From NCBI GenBank assembly GCA_002724635.1, contig PBPM01000031.1, forward strand, positions 109,621 to 173,620: a DNA stretch of 64,000 nt, written 5' to 3'. Numbering within the stretch: the first letter of the stretch is position 1; the number at the start of each line of letters is the position of its first letter. Made by a program: the position numbers and the translations under genes. The stretch is from Rhodospirillaceae bacterium. GTDB lineage: Bacteria > Pseudomonadota > Alphaproteobacteria > UBA6615. The notes beneath the pieces are model-generated. The model had not been told where the DNA came from and searched no databases. It worked only from the letters and a program-made list of their open reading frames with translations. Shown here piece by piece: positions 18,136-26,675 of the stretch.

Positions 18136-19272
18136 TTGGCCGTTAGTCGAATACGCACTTGCCCCTTCTCGACGAAGGCGTTCTGCGCTAGCTTCCGCGC
18201 CGTTTTGGGAAGCTTTCATCAAATCGGCAGTCTCGCATTGCGCCTGTTCCCGACGGAGACCGGACACTGGCTCGCTTTGCGTGGCCTGCAAGCCGGTCTC
18301 GGCCCGCGCGAACGTACTAACGACCTCCCCGCCCTCGCCCAGCCGCTGTTCGGCTTGCACTTCGCAAACCCAGTTTGCGTCTCGGCCGGTTTCGACAAGA
18401 ACGCGGTTGCCATCTCCGGGGTCGCCCGGCTCGGTGGCGGCTTCATTGAGGTCGGCGGCGTAACACCAAGACCCCAGCCCGGCAACCCGCGCCCCCGGCT
18501 GTTTCGGCTGACCCCTGACCGGGCGGCGATCAACCGCATGGGCTTCAACAATGACGGCGCCAAAGCGGTGAGGGAGCGGCTATCGGAATACCGCGCCGGT
18601 ACGGATATGGCCCAACCCCTCGGGGTGAATATGGCCGCCAACGCAACAAGCAGCGACCCAGCGCAGGATTTCGTCGACCTAGTCAAGGCCTTCTCGGCCG
18701 TAGCTGATTATCTGACCATCGACGTTTCATGCCCAAACACGGAGAACGGCCAGATTTTTCTGGAACCCCGCGCGCTTGAGGATCTTCTGGCAAGGCTTAA
18801 CACGGCCCGGGATGAAACGGGATCCCGCCCGGCGATGGTCGCAAAGCTGACGCCCGACCTCGACCCCGCGCATCTGCGCGAGCTCATCGGGATCATCATG
18901 GCCGCCGGCATCGATGGAATTACCCTGTGCAATACGACGACCGCACGCCCGGCAACGCTGCAAAGCCCGAACGCAAGCGAGCGCGGCGGGCTCTCGGGCA
19001 CGCCATTATTCGAGATGTCCAACGCGATTTTGCGAACGGTCTTTGAACAGACCGGCGGCAAAGTACCCCTCATCGGCGTCGGCGGTATAATGAGCGGCGC
19101 CGACGCCTATACGAAGATTCGTGCGGGCGCGAGCCTTGTCCAGTTCTACACCGGCATGGTCTATGGTGGCCCCGGTCTGGTTCAGGAGATAAAGCGCGAC
19201 TTGGCCACTTTCTTAGCGCGGGACGGGTTTGCAAACATCGCAGAGGCCGTCGGGAGCGAACACAGGTCATGA
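18136..19272 (+). CDS. pyrD: Dihydroorotate dehydrogenase (quinone), class 2
   Basis: PyrD oxidises dihydroorotate to orotate in pyrimidine synthesis, passing electrons to membrane quinone. Class-2 features are the N-terminal membrane-associated helices ('LALRLFPTETGHWLALRGLQAG'), the FMN and substrate motifs 'VSAGFDKNAVAISGV' and 'NRMGFNNDGA', the catalytic-Ser region 'VDLVKAFSAVADYLTIDVSCPNTENG', and 'LIGVGGIMSGADAYTKIRAGA'. The start is uncertain: there is no in-frame ATG before the conserved N terminus. The track uses a TTG at 18136, and internal TTG codons near 18211 and 18238 are alternatives. About 350 residues is normal, which favours one of the later starts. Confidence 0.9.
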   Translation: MAVSRIRTCPFSTKAFCASFRAVLGSFHQIGSLALRLFPTETGHWLALRGLQAGLGPRERTNDLPALAQPLFGLHFANPVCVSAGFDKNAVAISGVARLGGGFIEVGGVTPRPQPGNPRPRLFRLTPDRAAINRMGFNNDGAKAVRERLSEYRAGTDMAQPLGVNMAANATSSDPAQDFVDLVKAFSAVADYLTIDVSCPNTENGQIFLEPRALEDLLARLNTARDETGSRPAMVAKLTPDLDPAHLRELIGIIMAAGIDGITLCNTTTARPATLQSPNASERGGLSGTPLFEMSNAILRTVFEQTGGKVPLIGVGGIMSGADAYTKIRAGASLVQFYTGMVYGGPGLVQEIKRDLATFLARDGFANIAEAVGSEHRS

Positions 19273-19321
19273 TGGCGGCGGCAAAACATCGGCCGCACGA
19301 GGCGTCCCGAGGCCATACGGC

Positions 19322-19762
19322 ATGAACCTTAAGAAACACCGGGAAATTCTCATTGTCAGTGCCGTTGCGGCGGCGCTGGTCGTGGGCGTACGGGACTACA
19401 CGGCCGACACCAGCAGGCCTGTGCCTGCTCAGGCGGAAAGCTTCCCCGTCACGAATCAGCATGGCGAACCTAAGAACCGGAGCGGCGACGGCAGCATTCT
19501 TGCCTTCGATGGCGTGAGCCCCAGCACGCCGGTGCGCGTTGGCAGCAACCAGTGTATCCAGTGGTGGAGCGAGCGGCCTGATGCCTACCGAGTCGAGGTT
19601 GCTGGATTCGACGGCGACGACTGGCAACCGAACGAGCTCTTCCTGGCCCAGAAGCGGGACGGCAATCCCCCATACAATTTCCCCGCCTGGTACCGCTTCA
19701 TAGGAACGGCGCCCGGCCCCACCGAGATTTCTTTCAAGGTGCTGCGCGGCCTCTGCCGCTAG
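19322..19762 (+). CDS. Hypothetical membrane-anchored or exported protein
   Basis: The 146-residue protein starts at the ATG at 19322 ('MNLKKHREILIVS'). It has a basic N terminus followed by one hydrophobic segment ('ILIVSAVAAALVVGV'), which is a signal anchor or an uncleaved signal. The rest is soluble, with several aromatic residues ('CIQWWSERPDAYRVEV', 'PPYNFPAWYRFIG'). It may form a small beta-rich domain, but I do not recognise the family. It has two Cys residues in the exported part that could form a disulfide. It follows pyrD by 49 bp on the same strand. The track start at 19229 overlaps pyrD and is less likely. Confidence 0.55.
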   Translation: MNLKKHREILIVSAVAAALVVGVRDYTADTSRPVPAQAESFPVTNQHGEPKNRSGDGSILAFDGVSPSTPVRVGSNQCIQWWSERPDAYRVEVAGFDGDDWQPNELFLAQKRDGNPPYNFPAWYRFIGTAPGPTEISFKVLRGLCR

Positions 19763-19765
19763 CTC

Positions 19766-19790
19766 GCTCGGGCCAAGGTACGCCCCGAGC
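19766..19790. terminator. Possible weak terminator hairpin
   Basis: A perfect 7-bp inverted repeat GCTCGGG / CCCGAGC is separated by 11 bases just after the stop of the small exported protein. No T-run follows on the plus strand. A second short hairpin GACCAA-ACC-TTGGTC lies about 12 bases further on. This could end the pyrD transcript, but the missing U-tract makes it tentative. Confidence 0.35.
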
Positions 19791-19972
19791 CAAATTTCAA
19801 GACCAAACCTTGGTCCAAGAACGGCACAGCCAGCGCGGGTCTTCGCGTTGACTCGCCCCGGGCGGTTTCATAAAGTCCGCGCGAAATTTGACCGAGCTAT
19901 ATTCCGGGCTTTTTCCAACCCCTTAACGAACGTCCGGCGCAACAAAATTGGGCGCGCGAGGAGAGAAAACTC

Positions 19973-21199
19973 ATGACCGACACACCCTGGAAAACAGACG
20001 ACTGGTTTACCAGCCCCTGGAACTTCGCTCCCGAAGTAACCAAGGACTGGAAGTTCCCCGACAACATCCGCATCCATGACGTGACCCTACGCGACGGCGA
20101 GCAGCAAGCGGGGCTCGCGTTCAACTTCGACGACAAGATCCGGATCGCCGAGGGTCTGGCAGAAGTCGGCGTCCAGCGCATCGAGGCCGGCATGCCGGTC
20201 GTATCCAAGGACGATGCCAAGGTCGTCCAGGAACTCGCGAAGCGCGACTTCGGCCCGACCGTCTACGCGTTTGCCCGCTGCATGGTCGAGGATGTAAAGC
20301 GCGCGGTCGATTCCGGCGTTGGCGGCGTCATCATGGAAGTTCCGGCCAGCCCGCACCTGATCCAGTACGGCTATCAGTGGGAGCTCGACCGGGCGATCGA
20401 CCTCTCGATCGAGTCCACCAAGTTCGCTCATGACAACGGTCTCGAGGTCGTGTTCTTCCCGATTGACTTCACCCGCTCGGACTTGAACTGGGTGATCGAC
20501 TTGATCGACCGCGTTGGCAAGGAGGGTCACATGGACGGCCTCGCGCTGGTCGATACGATGGGCGCCACCTCAATCCACGCGATGCAGTATTTCGTGCGCT
20601 CGATGAAGGCCCGCTTTCCAGATATCCCCATGGAGGCGCACTTCCACATGGACTACGGCATGGGCGTCGCGAACACAATCATGGCCCTGTCCGAGGGTGT
20701 CGAGGTCATCCAGTCCACCGTCCTAGGCGTCGGCGAGCGCGCGGGCAACGTGCCCATGGAAGAGACCGTGATGGCGCTGCGCACGCTCTACGACATTGAC
20801 ATAGGCATCAAGCTGGACAAGCTGAAGTGGCTGGCCGACATGGTCCGCGACGTCACCGGCGTGGTCGTGCCGTCTAACCGCCCGGTGGTCGGCGACGACC
20901 TGTTCAAGGTCGAGTCGGGCATCATCGCCACCTGGCTGCTCAACTGCGGTGACGAGTATCAGACCGAGGTTATGCCGTTCCGCCCGCGCATGGTCGGCCA
21001 AGCCGAGCCGGAGACTGTCATGGGAAAGGGCTCCGGCATCGACACAGTTAAGGAATGGCTCGAGCGCTTCCAGATTCGCGTCGAGGAAGAGAAAGCCATG
21101 GAGATCCTGATGGCCGTCAAGGACTGGGCGCTGATCCACAAGCGCCTGATGACCGAGGATGAATTCAAGGCGCTCGCCGAGGGCCTGATCGACAAGTAG
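19973..21199 (+). CDS. DRE-TIM metallolyase (LeuA / HMG-CoA lyase-like, pyruvate carboxyltransferase domain)
   Basis: The 408-residue protein is a DRE-TIM barrel enzyme. The defining motif is 'IRIHDVTLRDGEQQAGLAF' (catalytic Arg and metal Asp). The metal His pair is in 'EAHFHMDYGMGVANT', followed by the conserved 'VIQSTVLGVGERAGN', which is normally G-x-GERxGN in isopropylmalate, homocitrate and citramalate synthases. It lacks the C-terminal LeuA regulatory domain. The reaction is an aldol condensation of an acyl-CoA with an oxoacid or the reverse cleavage; the substrate cannot be assigned. It stands alone, with a 210-bp upstream gap and a strong terminator downstream, suggesting its own promoter. 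Confidence 0.82.
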   Translation: MTDTPWKTDDWFTSPWNFAPEVTKDWKFPDNIRIHDVTLRDGEQQAGLAFNFDDKIRIAEGLAEVGVQRIEAGMPVVSKDDAKVVQELAKRDFGPTVYAFARCMVEDVKRAVDSGVGGVIMEVPASPHLIQYGYQWELDRAIDLSIESTKFAHDNGLEVVFFPIDFTRSDLNWVIDLIDRVGKEGHMDGLALVDTMGATSIHAMQYFVRSMKARFPDIPMEAHFHMDYGMGVANTIMALSEGVEVIQSTVLGVGERAGNVPMEETVMALRTLYDIDIGIKLDKLKWLADMVRDVTGVVVPSNRPVVGDDLFKVESGIIATWLLNCGDEYQTEVMPFRPRMVGQAEPETVMGKGSGIDTVKEWLERFQIRVEEEKAMEILMAVKDWALIHKRLMTEDEFKALAEGLIDK

Positions 21200-21224
21200 A
21201 GAAGTCTCTACCGAGATTTTGCGT

Positions 21225-21257
21225 AGCCCCTCCCCGTCTTGGGGAGGGGCTTTCGTT
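21225..21257 (+). terminator. Rho-independent terminator of the metallolyase gene
   Basis: A perfect 11-bp GC-rich stem AGCCCCTCCCC / GGGGAGGGGCT with a five-base loop (GTCTT) is followed by TTCGTTT. It sits 25 bp after the stop at 21199 and just before the 3' end of the convergent oxidoreductase gene. The minus-strand side lacks a comparable T-run, so it acts mainly on the plus-strand gene. Confidence 0.88.
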
Positions 21258-21264
21258 TGCGCGG

Positions 21265-22251
21265 TCAGTCCTCGAAAACTGTCACCAACGCTCCTGTCGT
21301 GGTGCGCGAATCCAGCGCCGCATGGGCCTCGCCAATGCACGCCAGTTCGTAGCGGCCCGTGATATTTAGTTTCACCGTGCCGTCAGCAATCACAGCGACC
21401 ACCTCTTCCATCATCGCCGCCTTCTCCTCCGGCGTCGCCACATAGTCCTTCATCGACGCCTTAGTGAAGATCAAGGACTTCTGGTTGAGCTCTAGCGCGT
21501 CGATGGGCGGCGGGCCCGAGGCATGGCCGTAGTTCACGAACCAGCCTCGCGGCGCCAGCGCCCGCAGGTTCCCTTCATAGGCGTCGGCGCCGACCGCATC
21601 ATAGACCACGGGCACACCCGCGCCGCCGGTGATGTCGAGCACCTGGTCCGCGAAATCTTCCTTGGTGTAGTCGATCACATGGGCGCACCCGTTCTCCTCG
21701 GCGGTCAGGAACTTGTCGGGCGAGCTCACAGTGCCAACCACCTTCGCCCCCAAGCTTGTTGCCCACTGGGTCAGGAGACTGCCCATGCCGCCGGCCGCAG
21801 AATGGACAAGGATGGTCTCCCCCGACGCGACCGGGTAGAGCTGGCGCAGCAGGTACTGGGCGGTCATCGTGCGCACGAAAGCGGCGACGACCGTCGCGTC
21901 GTCAAGATCCACCGGCGGCACATACAGCGCTTCCGCCGGTACGACCCGCGCATCGGCATAGGCACCTACGTTAAATAAATACGCCGCCCGGTCACCTTCG
22001 GTATAATCGGCCACGCCGTCGCCGACGGCTGCGATCGTCCCAACACCCTCGAGGCCCAATACTGTCGGCAGCGGCGGCTTCAGGAAGTAGCGGCCCTGGC
22101 GCATGTAGGAGTCCGCAAAATGAATCGCGGCGGCTCCTTGCTTGAGGATAACCTCGCCCGGACCGGGATCGGGCAGCGCATCGGTCTCGATCCGGATGAC
22201 ATCGAAATCGCCATATTCGTGTATACGAGCAACGCGGGTCTGCATGGTCAT
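21265..22251 (-). CDS. Zinc-independent quinone oxidoreductase (MDR family, QorA-like)
   Basis: The protein has 328 residues from the ATG at 22251 ('MTMQTRVARIHEYGD'); a second ATG two codons on is equally possible. MDR features are 'GEVILKQGAAAIHFADSYMRQG', 'LGLEGVGTIAAVG' and the nucleotide-binding 'ILVHSAAGGMGSLLTQWATSLGA'. The zinc-binding Cys/His of alcohol dehydrogenases are absent, as in NADPH:quinone reductases. The track start at 22296 adds residues not seen in the family. It is downstream of egtD on the same strand after 118 bp, so co-transcription is possible but not shown. Confidence 0.88.
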   Translation of the reverse strand: MTMQTRVARIHEYGDFDVIRIETDALPDPGPGEVILKQGAAAIHFADSYMRQGRYFLKPPLPTVLGLEGVGTIAAVGDGVADYTEGDRAAYLFNVGAYADARVVPAEALYVPPVDLDDATVVAAFVRTMTAQYLLRQLYPVASGETILVHSAAGGMGSLLTQWATSLGAKVVGTVSSPDKFLTAEENGCAHVIDYTKEDFADQVLDITGGAGVPVVYDAVGADAYEGNLRALAPRGWFVNYGHASGPPPIDALELNQKSLIFTKASMKDYVATPEEKAAMMEEVVAVIADGTVKLNITGRYELACIGEAHAALDSRTTTGALVTVFED

Positions 22252-22369
22252 GTCTTTGATCCGTCGGTTCAAAAACTTCGAACCCCAATTATTCAAGGGG
22301 TTTCTAGAATTTCAGATGTCATGACGGTTTCTCTCACATGGTGAGAAAACGCGTGATCTCCCAAGGCTG

Positions 22370-23353
22370 CTACGCCACCCGCAGATAGTGCAGCGAGAAC
22401 AGATCGTCCGAGTCTGTCCAGTGCCGGTGTGCGCGCCAGCCGGCCTGAGCAGCCAGCGCCTGAAACTCGTCGATGGCGTATTTGTGGGAATCCTCAGTGT
22501 GGATCGATTCCCCGGCCGCGAAGTCGAAGCTGTGTCCATTCACCCGAACTTTCTGGTCCCGGTCGCTCACCAGGTGCATCTCAATCCGGCCCTTGTCCTC
22601 GACCCAGCGCGCGTCATGGGTGAAGGCGTCCAGATCGAAATCGCCGCCCAGCTCGACGTTCACCCGGTGTAGGACGTTGAGGTTGAACTCGGCCGTCACC
22701 CCCGCCGCGTCGTTATAGGCAGCATGAAGCACGCCCTCGTCCTTGCGCAGGTCGACGCCGATCAGCAGTCCATTGTCCGCGCCGAGATCAGTCGCGGCCG
22801 CGCGCAGAAAATCCACGGCCGCATCCCGAGTGAAGTTACCGATGGTAGAGCCCGGGAAGAACCCGATCCGTGCCGCCTCGTCCGCGACCTCCGGCAGGTC
22901 GAAGGGCTGAGTGTAGTCCGCCGCAATTGGCACTACCGGCAGGTCGGGATAGGCGCCGGCAAGCGCCTTGGCCGATTCCAGCAGATGCTGGCGTGAGATA
23001 TCGACGGGGATGTAAGCTGCCGGGGTCTCGAGCGCATCAAGCAGAATGCGTATCTTCGTGCTCGACCCGCTGCCAAACTCGACCACACTAGCGTTGGCGC
23101 CGATCAGCCCGGCGAACTCCGCCGCATGGGCCTCGAGTAGGCCGGCCTCGGTCCGCGTCGGATAATATTCCGGCAGCTCACAGATGTCGTCAAACAGCTG
23201 CGAGCCACGCTCATCATAAAAATACTTGCTCGAGAGCTTCTTCTGCGACTGCGCTAGCCCCTTTAGAACGTCATCGAGAAAACTGTCCGCCGCATTGTCA
23301 TACTCCACATAGTCGTGGAGCAGGCCCAGGCTCACTGCTGCCGTATCGCTCAC
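22370..23353 (-). CDS. egtD: L-histidine N-alpha-methyltransferase (ergothioneine synthesis)
   Basis: EgtD adds three methyl groups from SAM to histidine to give hercynine. The 327-residue protein shows the family pattern: 'KYFYDERGSQLFDDICELPEYYPTR' (quoted in part), 'VVEFGSGSSTKIRILLDAL' for SAM binding, 'PIAADYTQPFDLP', 'GFFPGSTIGNF' and 'YNDAAGVTAEFNLNVL'. The start is the GTG at 23353, whose GTGA overlaps the egtB stop by four bases. The track start at 23704 runs inside egtB. Gene order egtB-egtD with translational coupling supports the assignment. Confidence 0.96.
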   Translation of the reverse strand: MSDTAAVSLGLLHDYVEYDNAADSFLDDVLKGLAQSQKKLSSKYFYDERGSQLFDDICELPEYYPTRTEAGLLEAHAAEFAGLIGANASVVEFGSGSSTKIRILLDALETPAAYIPVDISRQHLLESAKALAGAYPDLPVVPIAADYTQPFDLPEVADEAARIGFFPGSTIGNFTRDAAVDFLRAAATDLGADNGLLIGVDLRKDEGVLHAAYNDAAGVTAEFNLNVLHRVNVELGGDFDLDAFTHDARWVEDKGRIEMHLVSDRDQKVRVNGHSFDFAAGESIHTEDSHKYAIDEFQALAAQAGWRAHRHWTDSDDLFSLHYLRVA

Positions 23354-24663
23354 GGGGTCTCTCCGTCTTGGTCGTCCGCGAGGCGCACCCCGGCGAAGAT
23401 CCAGCGCATGGCAGGGTAGAAGAAGTTGCGGTAGGTCGCGCGGGTATGCCCTTCGGGCGTGACGCAGGCACCGCCGCGCAGGACGAACTGGTTGGCCATG
23501 AACTTCCCATTGTATTCGCCCACCGCGCCCGGCCCGGCCTTGAATCCGGGATATGGGGCATACGGGCTCTGGGTCCACTCCCACACGTCGCCGAACATCT
23601 GTTCCGGCCGGTCGGGCGCATCGCCCGTTGCCGGGGCCGTACGCAGCAGACCGGAGCCGACAAAGTTTCCAGTGACCGGCTGCTCGCGCGCGAAGACCTC
23701 CCACTCACCCTCGCGCGGCAGGCGCTTGCCGGCCCAGCGGGCGTAGGCATCAGCCTCGTAAAAGCTGACATGGCAGACCGGCGCCTGATCGTTGATCTGC
23801 TGGAGACCCGATAGGGACATCGCCAACCATTCCCCGTCCACCTGCCGCCAGTAGAGCGGCGACTCCCAGCCATGCTCGCCGACCGCGGCCCAGCCGTCCG
23901 ACAGCCAGAGCTCCGGCCGGCCGTAACCATGGTCGGTCATGAATTCCTTCCACTCACCATTGGTCACCAGCCGCGAGGCGAGCCGGAATGGCGCTAGGTG
24001 GACGCTGTGGCGCGGGCCCTCATTGTCGAAGGCGAACTCGGTCCCGTCATGGCCGATCTCGACCAGTCCGCCGTGATAGTCGAACCAGCGCAGCTCGGGC
24101 GCCTTGTACGCGGACGATGACCGGTAGGCTTGGTAGGCGGGCGCCATGCTATTGTGGAAGAAGGCGTGCAGGATATCAGTCAGCATCAGCTCCTGATGCT
24201 GCTGTTCGTGATGCAGCCCCAGCGCGATCAGCGGCGCGGCCTCCTCCCATGTGTCCGCGTCTGCATGACCGATAAAGCCACGCATCGCGCCATCCACATA
24301 GTCGCGATAGGCCTTCACTTTGGCCGCGGACGGACGGGTTAGCAAGCCGCGCTCCGGCCGCGGGTGGCGCGCGCCAACGGCATCGTAATAGGAATTGAAC
24401 AGGAAACGATAATGCTCATCGAGCGGGATATAATCAGCTTTGAACGCGCGTAGAATCATGGTCTCGAAAAACCATGTCACATGGGCGCGGTGCCACTTGG
24501 TCGGACTCGCATCGGGCATCGACTGGATAACCTGGTCTTCTGCCGACAAGGGTGCCGCGAGGCGCTCGGTCTCGCCGCGCACCCAGTTAAAATGGTCGAG
24601 GAGTTGATCCCGATCGCGCGGGTGCGCATCGAGGATCGCCGGCTCGGATTCCACGGATGTCAC
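23350..24663 (-). CDS. egtB: Hercynine oxygenase / sulfoxide synthase (ergothioneine synthesis)
   Basis: EgtB is a non-haem iron enzyme joining hercynine to gamma-glutamylcysteine or cysteine with O2. The 437-residue protein has an N-terminal DinB-type helical bundle with the iron ligands in 'LHHEQQHQELMLTDI' plus an upstream His ('TKWHRAHVTWFFE'), and a C-terminal FGE-sulfatase fold ('CHVSFYEADAYARWAGKRLP', 'MFGDVWEWTQSPYAPYPGF', 'LRGGACVTPEGHTRATYRNF'). The start is the GTG at 24663, with GGAGA six bases upstream; the track start at 24810 has no support. Iron ligand pattern HX3HXE is complete. egtC and egtE are not in the window. Confidence 0.95.
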   Translation of the reverse strand: MTSVESEPAILDAHPRDRDQLLDHFNWVRGETERLAAPLSAEDQVIQSMPDASPTKWHRAHVTWFFETMILRAFKADYIPLDEHYRFLFNSYYDAVGARHPRPERGLLTRPSAAKVKAYRDYVDGAMRGFIGHADADTWEEAAPLIALGLHHEQQHQELMLTDILHAFFHNSMAPAYQAYRSSSAYKAPELRWFDYHGGLVEIGHDGTEFAFDNEGPRHSVHLAPFRLASRLVTNGEWKEFMTDHGYGRPELWLSDGWAAVGEHGWESPLYWRQVDGEWLAMSLSGLQQINDQAPVCHVSFYEADAYARWAGKRLPREGEWEVFAREQPVTGNFVGSGLLRTAPATGDAPDRPEQMFGDVWEWTQSPYAPYPGFKAGPGAVGEYNGKFMANQFVLRGGACVTPEGHTRATYRNFFYPAMRWIFAGVRLADDQDGETP

Positions 24664-24898
24664 GGCGCATCTCCCTTTGGCGCCCGCGTCCCGAATGACC
24701 ACCTTTCCGGGACACTTGAAACCGTGGCGATGGGAAAGCCACAGATCGAACTTCGTCCAGATTCCGGCCCGGACGCGGCGGTCGGACGCGAGTAAAACAA
24801 GCCCGCTCACTTACCGTCAACCGGAAGTCTACAAAATTGTGACAAGGGCCGTCGAAACGAAACATTGACCGAGCGCGGCAGCTAACTATTTTGATCCC

Positions 24899-25279
24899 AT
24901 GCCCAACACAACGACACAGCGCCAAGCGCTAAAGCTCGTGGGTTTTCACGCCCATGTCTATTACGACGCCGACAGCAGAACAGTGGCGGAGGACCTGCGC
25001 GCCGAAATCGACGCAAGCTTCGAGGTCGAGCTCGGGCGCTGGCATGACAAGCCCATTGGCCCGCACCCCTTCGGCAGCTACCAAGTCGCGTTCAAGCCCT
25101 ATCTGTTCGGGGAGCTCGTTCCCTGGCTCGCGATGAATCGCCGTGACCTGATCATTCTGATTCACCCCGAAACCGGCGACGACCTTGTCGATCATTCGGA
25201 CTACGCCATGTGGCTGGGCGACAGCGCTACCCTCGACCTGAAACGCTTCCGCGAACGCGCCGCAAAAACCGACCGATAG
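24899..25279 (+). CDS. DOPA 4,5-dioxygenase family protein
   Basis: The 126-residue protein matches the small DOPA_dioxygen family: 'LVGFHAHVYYDADSRT' near the N terminus, 'GPHPFGSYQVAF' in the middle, and 'LIILIHPETGDDLVDHSDYAMWLG' towards the end. The conserved His residues are the likely metal ligands. Fungal relatives cleave the catechol ring of DOPA; bacterial members are mostly uncharacterised. The FAH-family gene follows 122 bp later on the same strand, which would suit a ring-cleavage plus hydrolysis sequence. It is divergent from egtB across a 235-bp gap. Confidence 0.85.
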   Translation: MPNTTTQRQALKLVGFHAHVYYDADSRTVAEDLRAEIDASFEVELGRWHDKPIGPHPFGSYQVAFKPYLFGELVPWLAMNRRDLIILIHPETGDDLVDHSDYAMWLGDSATLDLKRFRERAAKTDR

Positions 25280-25401
25280 TCCCGCGCGGCGCAAACGAAC
25301 GGTTTGCAAGCCCCGCCCGGAGCGCTACAACTCGCTCAGTACCATAGCCCGCCGGCCCCGTTGCGCGCGCCGGAACAAATCAACTTCAGGGGAACCAAGC
25401 C

Positions 25402-26244
25402 ATGAAACTCGTTCGCTTCGGCCCGCGCGGCAAGGAGAAGCCCGGCCTGATTGACGCCGGTGGTAAGCTCCGCGACCTCTCCAAGGTCGTCGGTGACATC
25501 GATGCCGAAACCCTCACGCCAAAGGGGCTCGCCGCAATCCGCAAGCGCGATCCCAAGCGCTTGCCGCTGGTCAAGGGCAACCCGCGGCTCGGCCCCTGCG
25601 TCGTCGAGCGACGCATCTTTGCGATCGCGCTAAACTACAAGGAACATGCCGAGGAGGCGAACGCCGCGATACCGCCCGAACCCTTCGTCTTCACAAAGAC
25701 CTGCCCGCCGACCGGCCATCGCGACAATATCGTACTCCCGAAGGGGTCGGTGAAGACCGACTGGGAGGTCGAGCTCTGCATGGTTATGGGCCGTAAGGCG
25801 CAGCATGTGTCCAAGAAGGACGCCCTCAAGTATGTCGCGGGCTACTTCGCTGGCAACGAGGTCTCCGAGCGTGAGTTCCTCATCGAGCGCGGCGGGCTGC
25901 AGTGGATCAAGGGCAAGAGCCCCGATACCTTCGCGCCGATCGGCCCCTGGCTCCTAACCTCCGACGAGGTGGCAAACCCTAACAACCTTCACATGTGGCT
26001 CGAGGTAAACGGCGTCCGCAAGCAGGACAACAACACCAAGGACATGATCTACGACTGCAAGACGCTGATCTCGAACTTAAGCAAGACGATTACTCTCTAT
26101 CCGGGTGATATCATCTTTACTGGTACACCTCAGGGCGTCGCCTATGGCGAGAAGAAACCGAAATATCTGCGGGCCGGCGATATGGTTACCATGGGCATCG
26201 AAGGCCTCGGCGAACATCGCAACAAAGTCGTGAAGTACAAGTAA
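25402..26244 (+). CDS. Fumarylacetoacetate hydrolase family protein
   Basis: The 280-residue protein has an N-terminal FAHD-type leader ('MKLVRFGPRGKEKPGLIDAGGKLRDL') and the catalytic FAH domain: 'FAIALNYKEHAEE', the ExE metal pair in 'VKTDWEVELCMVMGRKA', 'GKSPDTFAPIGPWL' and 'DIIFTGTPQGVAYGEK'. The third metal ligand, usually Asp in the (N/L)DxSxRD stretch, is Glu here ('GNEVSEREFL'), a conservative but unusual change. Family reactions include C-C bond hydrolysis, decarboxylation and isomerisation of ring-cleavage products. RBS AGGGGAA precedes the ATG by about nine bases. A terminator follows. Confidence 0.9.
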   Translation: MKLVRFGPRGKEKPGLIDAGGKLRDLSKVVGDIDAETLTPKGLAAIRKRDPKRLPLVKGNPRLGPCVVERRIFAIALNYKEHAEEANAAIPPEPFVFTKTCPPTGHRDNIVLPKGSVKTDWEVELCMVMGRKAQHVSKKDALKYVAGYFAGNEVSEREFLIERGGLQWIKGKSPDTFAPIGPWLLTSDEVANPNNLHMWLEVNGVRKQDNNTKDMIYDCKTLISNLSKTITLYPGDIIFTGTPQGVAYGEKKPKYLRAGDMVTMGIEGLGEHRNKVVKYK

Positions 26245-26246
26245 GC

Positions 26247-26510
26247 CTACACACGGTTTCCTAAACGAAACGGACAGCGCAGCGATGCGCAGCCCGTTTT
26301 CGTTTTGCGTGCCGGAAACACATAGCCCAGCGAAGGCATGATCTCTTCACGGAAGATCCAGAAAGATCCCCGCGAGCCCGTAATATCGATCAGTATGACA
26401 TACTTGGCGCCGGCCGCGCGCATACGTTTGAGGAGCTCAACAACCTCCTCGGGCGGCACGATCAGCGCCCCGTCCTCGTTCGCGATTCGGGTGTCGTTGT
26501 ACTTCAGCAT
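26247..26510 (-). CDS. Hypothetical small protein
   Basis: The 87-residue ORF starts at the ATG at 26510 ('MLKYNDTRIANEDGALIV'). Its first roughly 65 residues look protein-like: 'VPPEEVVELLKRMRAAGAKYVILIDITG' suggests a helix followed by a buried beta strand. The last 20 codons run through the hairpin at 26268-26305, and that basic, Cys-containing tail looks non-native. The real stop may have been lost, or the frame shifted near the AAAACG repeats. No family is recognised and no good ribosome-binding site is visible. It is convergent with the FAH gene, stops three bases apart. Confidence 0.42.
   Translation of the reverse strand: MLKYNDTRIANEDGALIVPPEEVVELLKRMRAAGAKYVILIDITGSRGSFWIFREEIMPSLGYVFPARKTKTGCASLRCPFRLGNRV
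26268..26305 (+). terminator. Terminator hairpin after the FAH-family gene
   Basis: An imperfect long hairpin is visible: outer arms AAACGG / CCGTTT and inner arms GCGCA / TGCGC around a GCGA loop, with a three-base internal bulge on each side. TTTTCGTTTT follows the outer arm. It starts 24 bp after the FAH stop. TTTCGTTT on the opposite strand means it could also work in the minus direction. Confidence 0.68.
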
Positions 26511-26675
26511 CGTCAACTAAGGGCTACCACCTTAGCAGATGCGCAACAGGCGCGAGGTGCCGGGCAAAAGCCGGGTGCGCTGCTGGTGCGCGGCCTCCCG
26601 CTCAGCTTGGGTACAGGTGATGTGGAGCGCACAGGCGACCGAGAGATTCATCGGGTCGAAGACCCGTCCCCTGCG

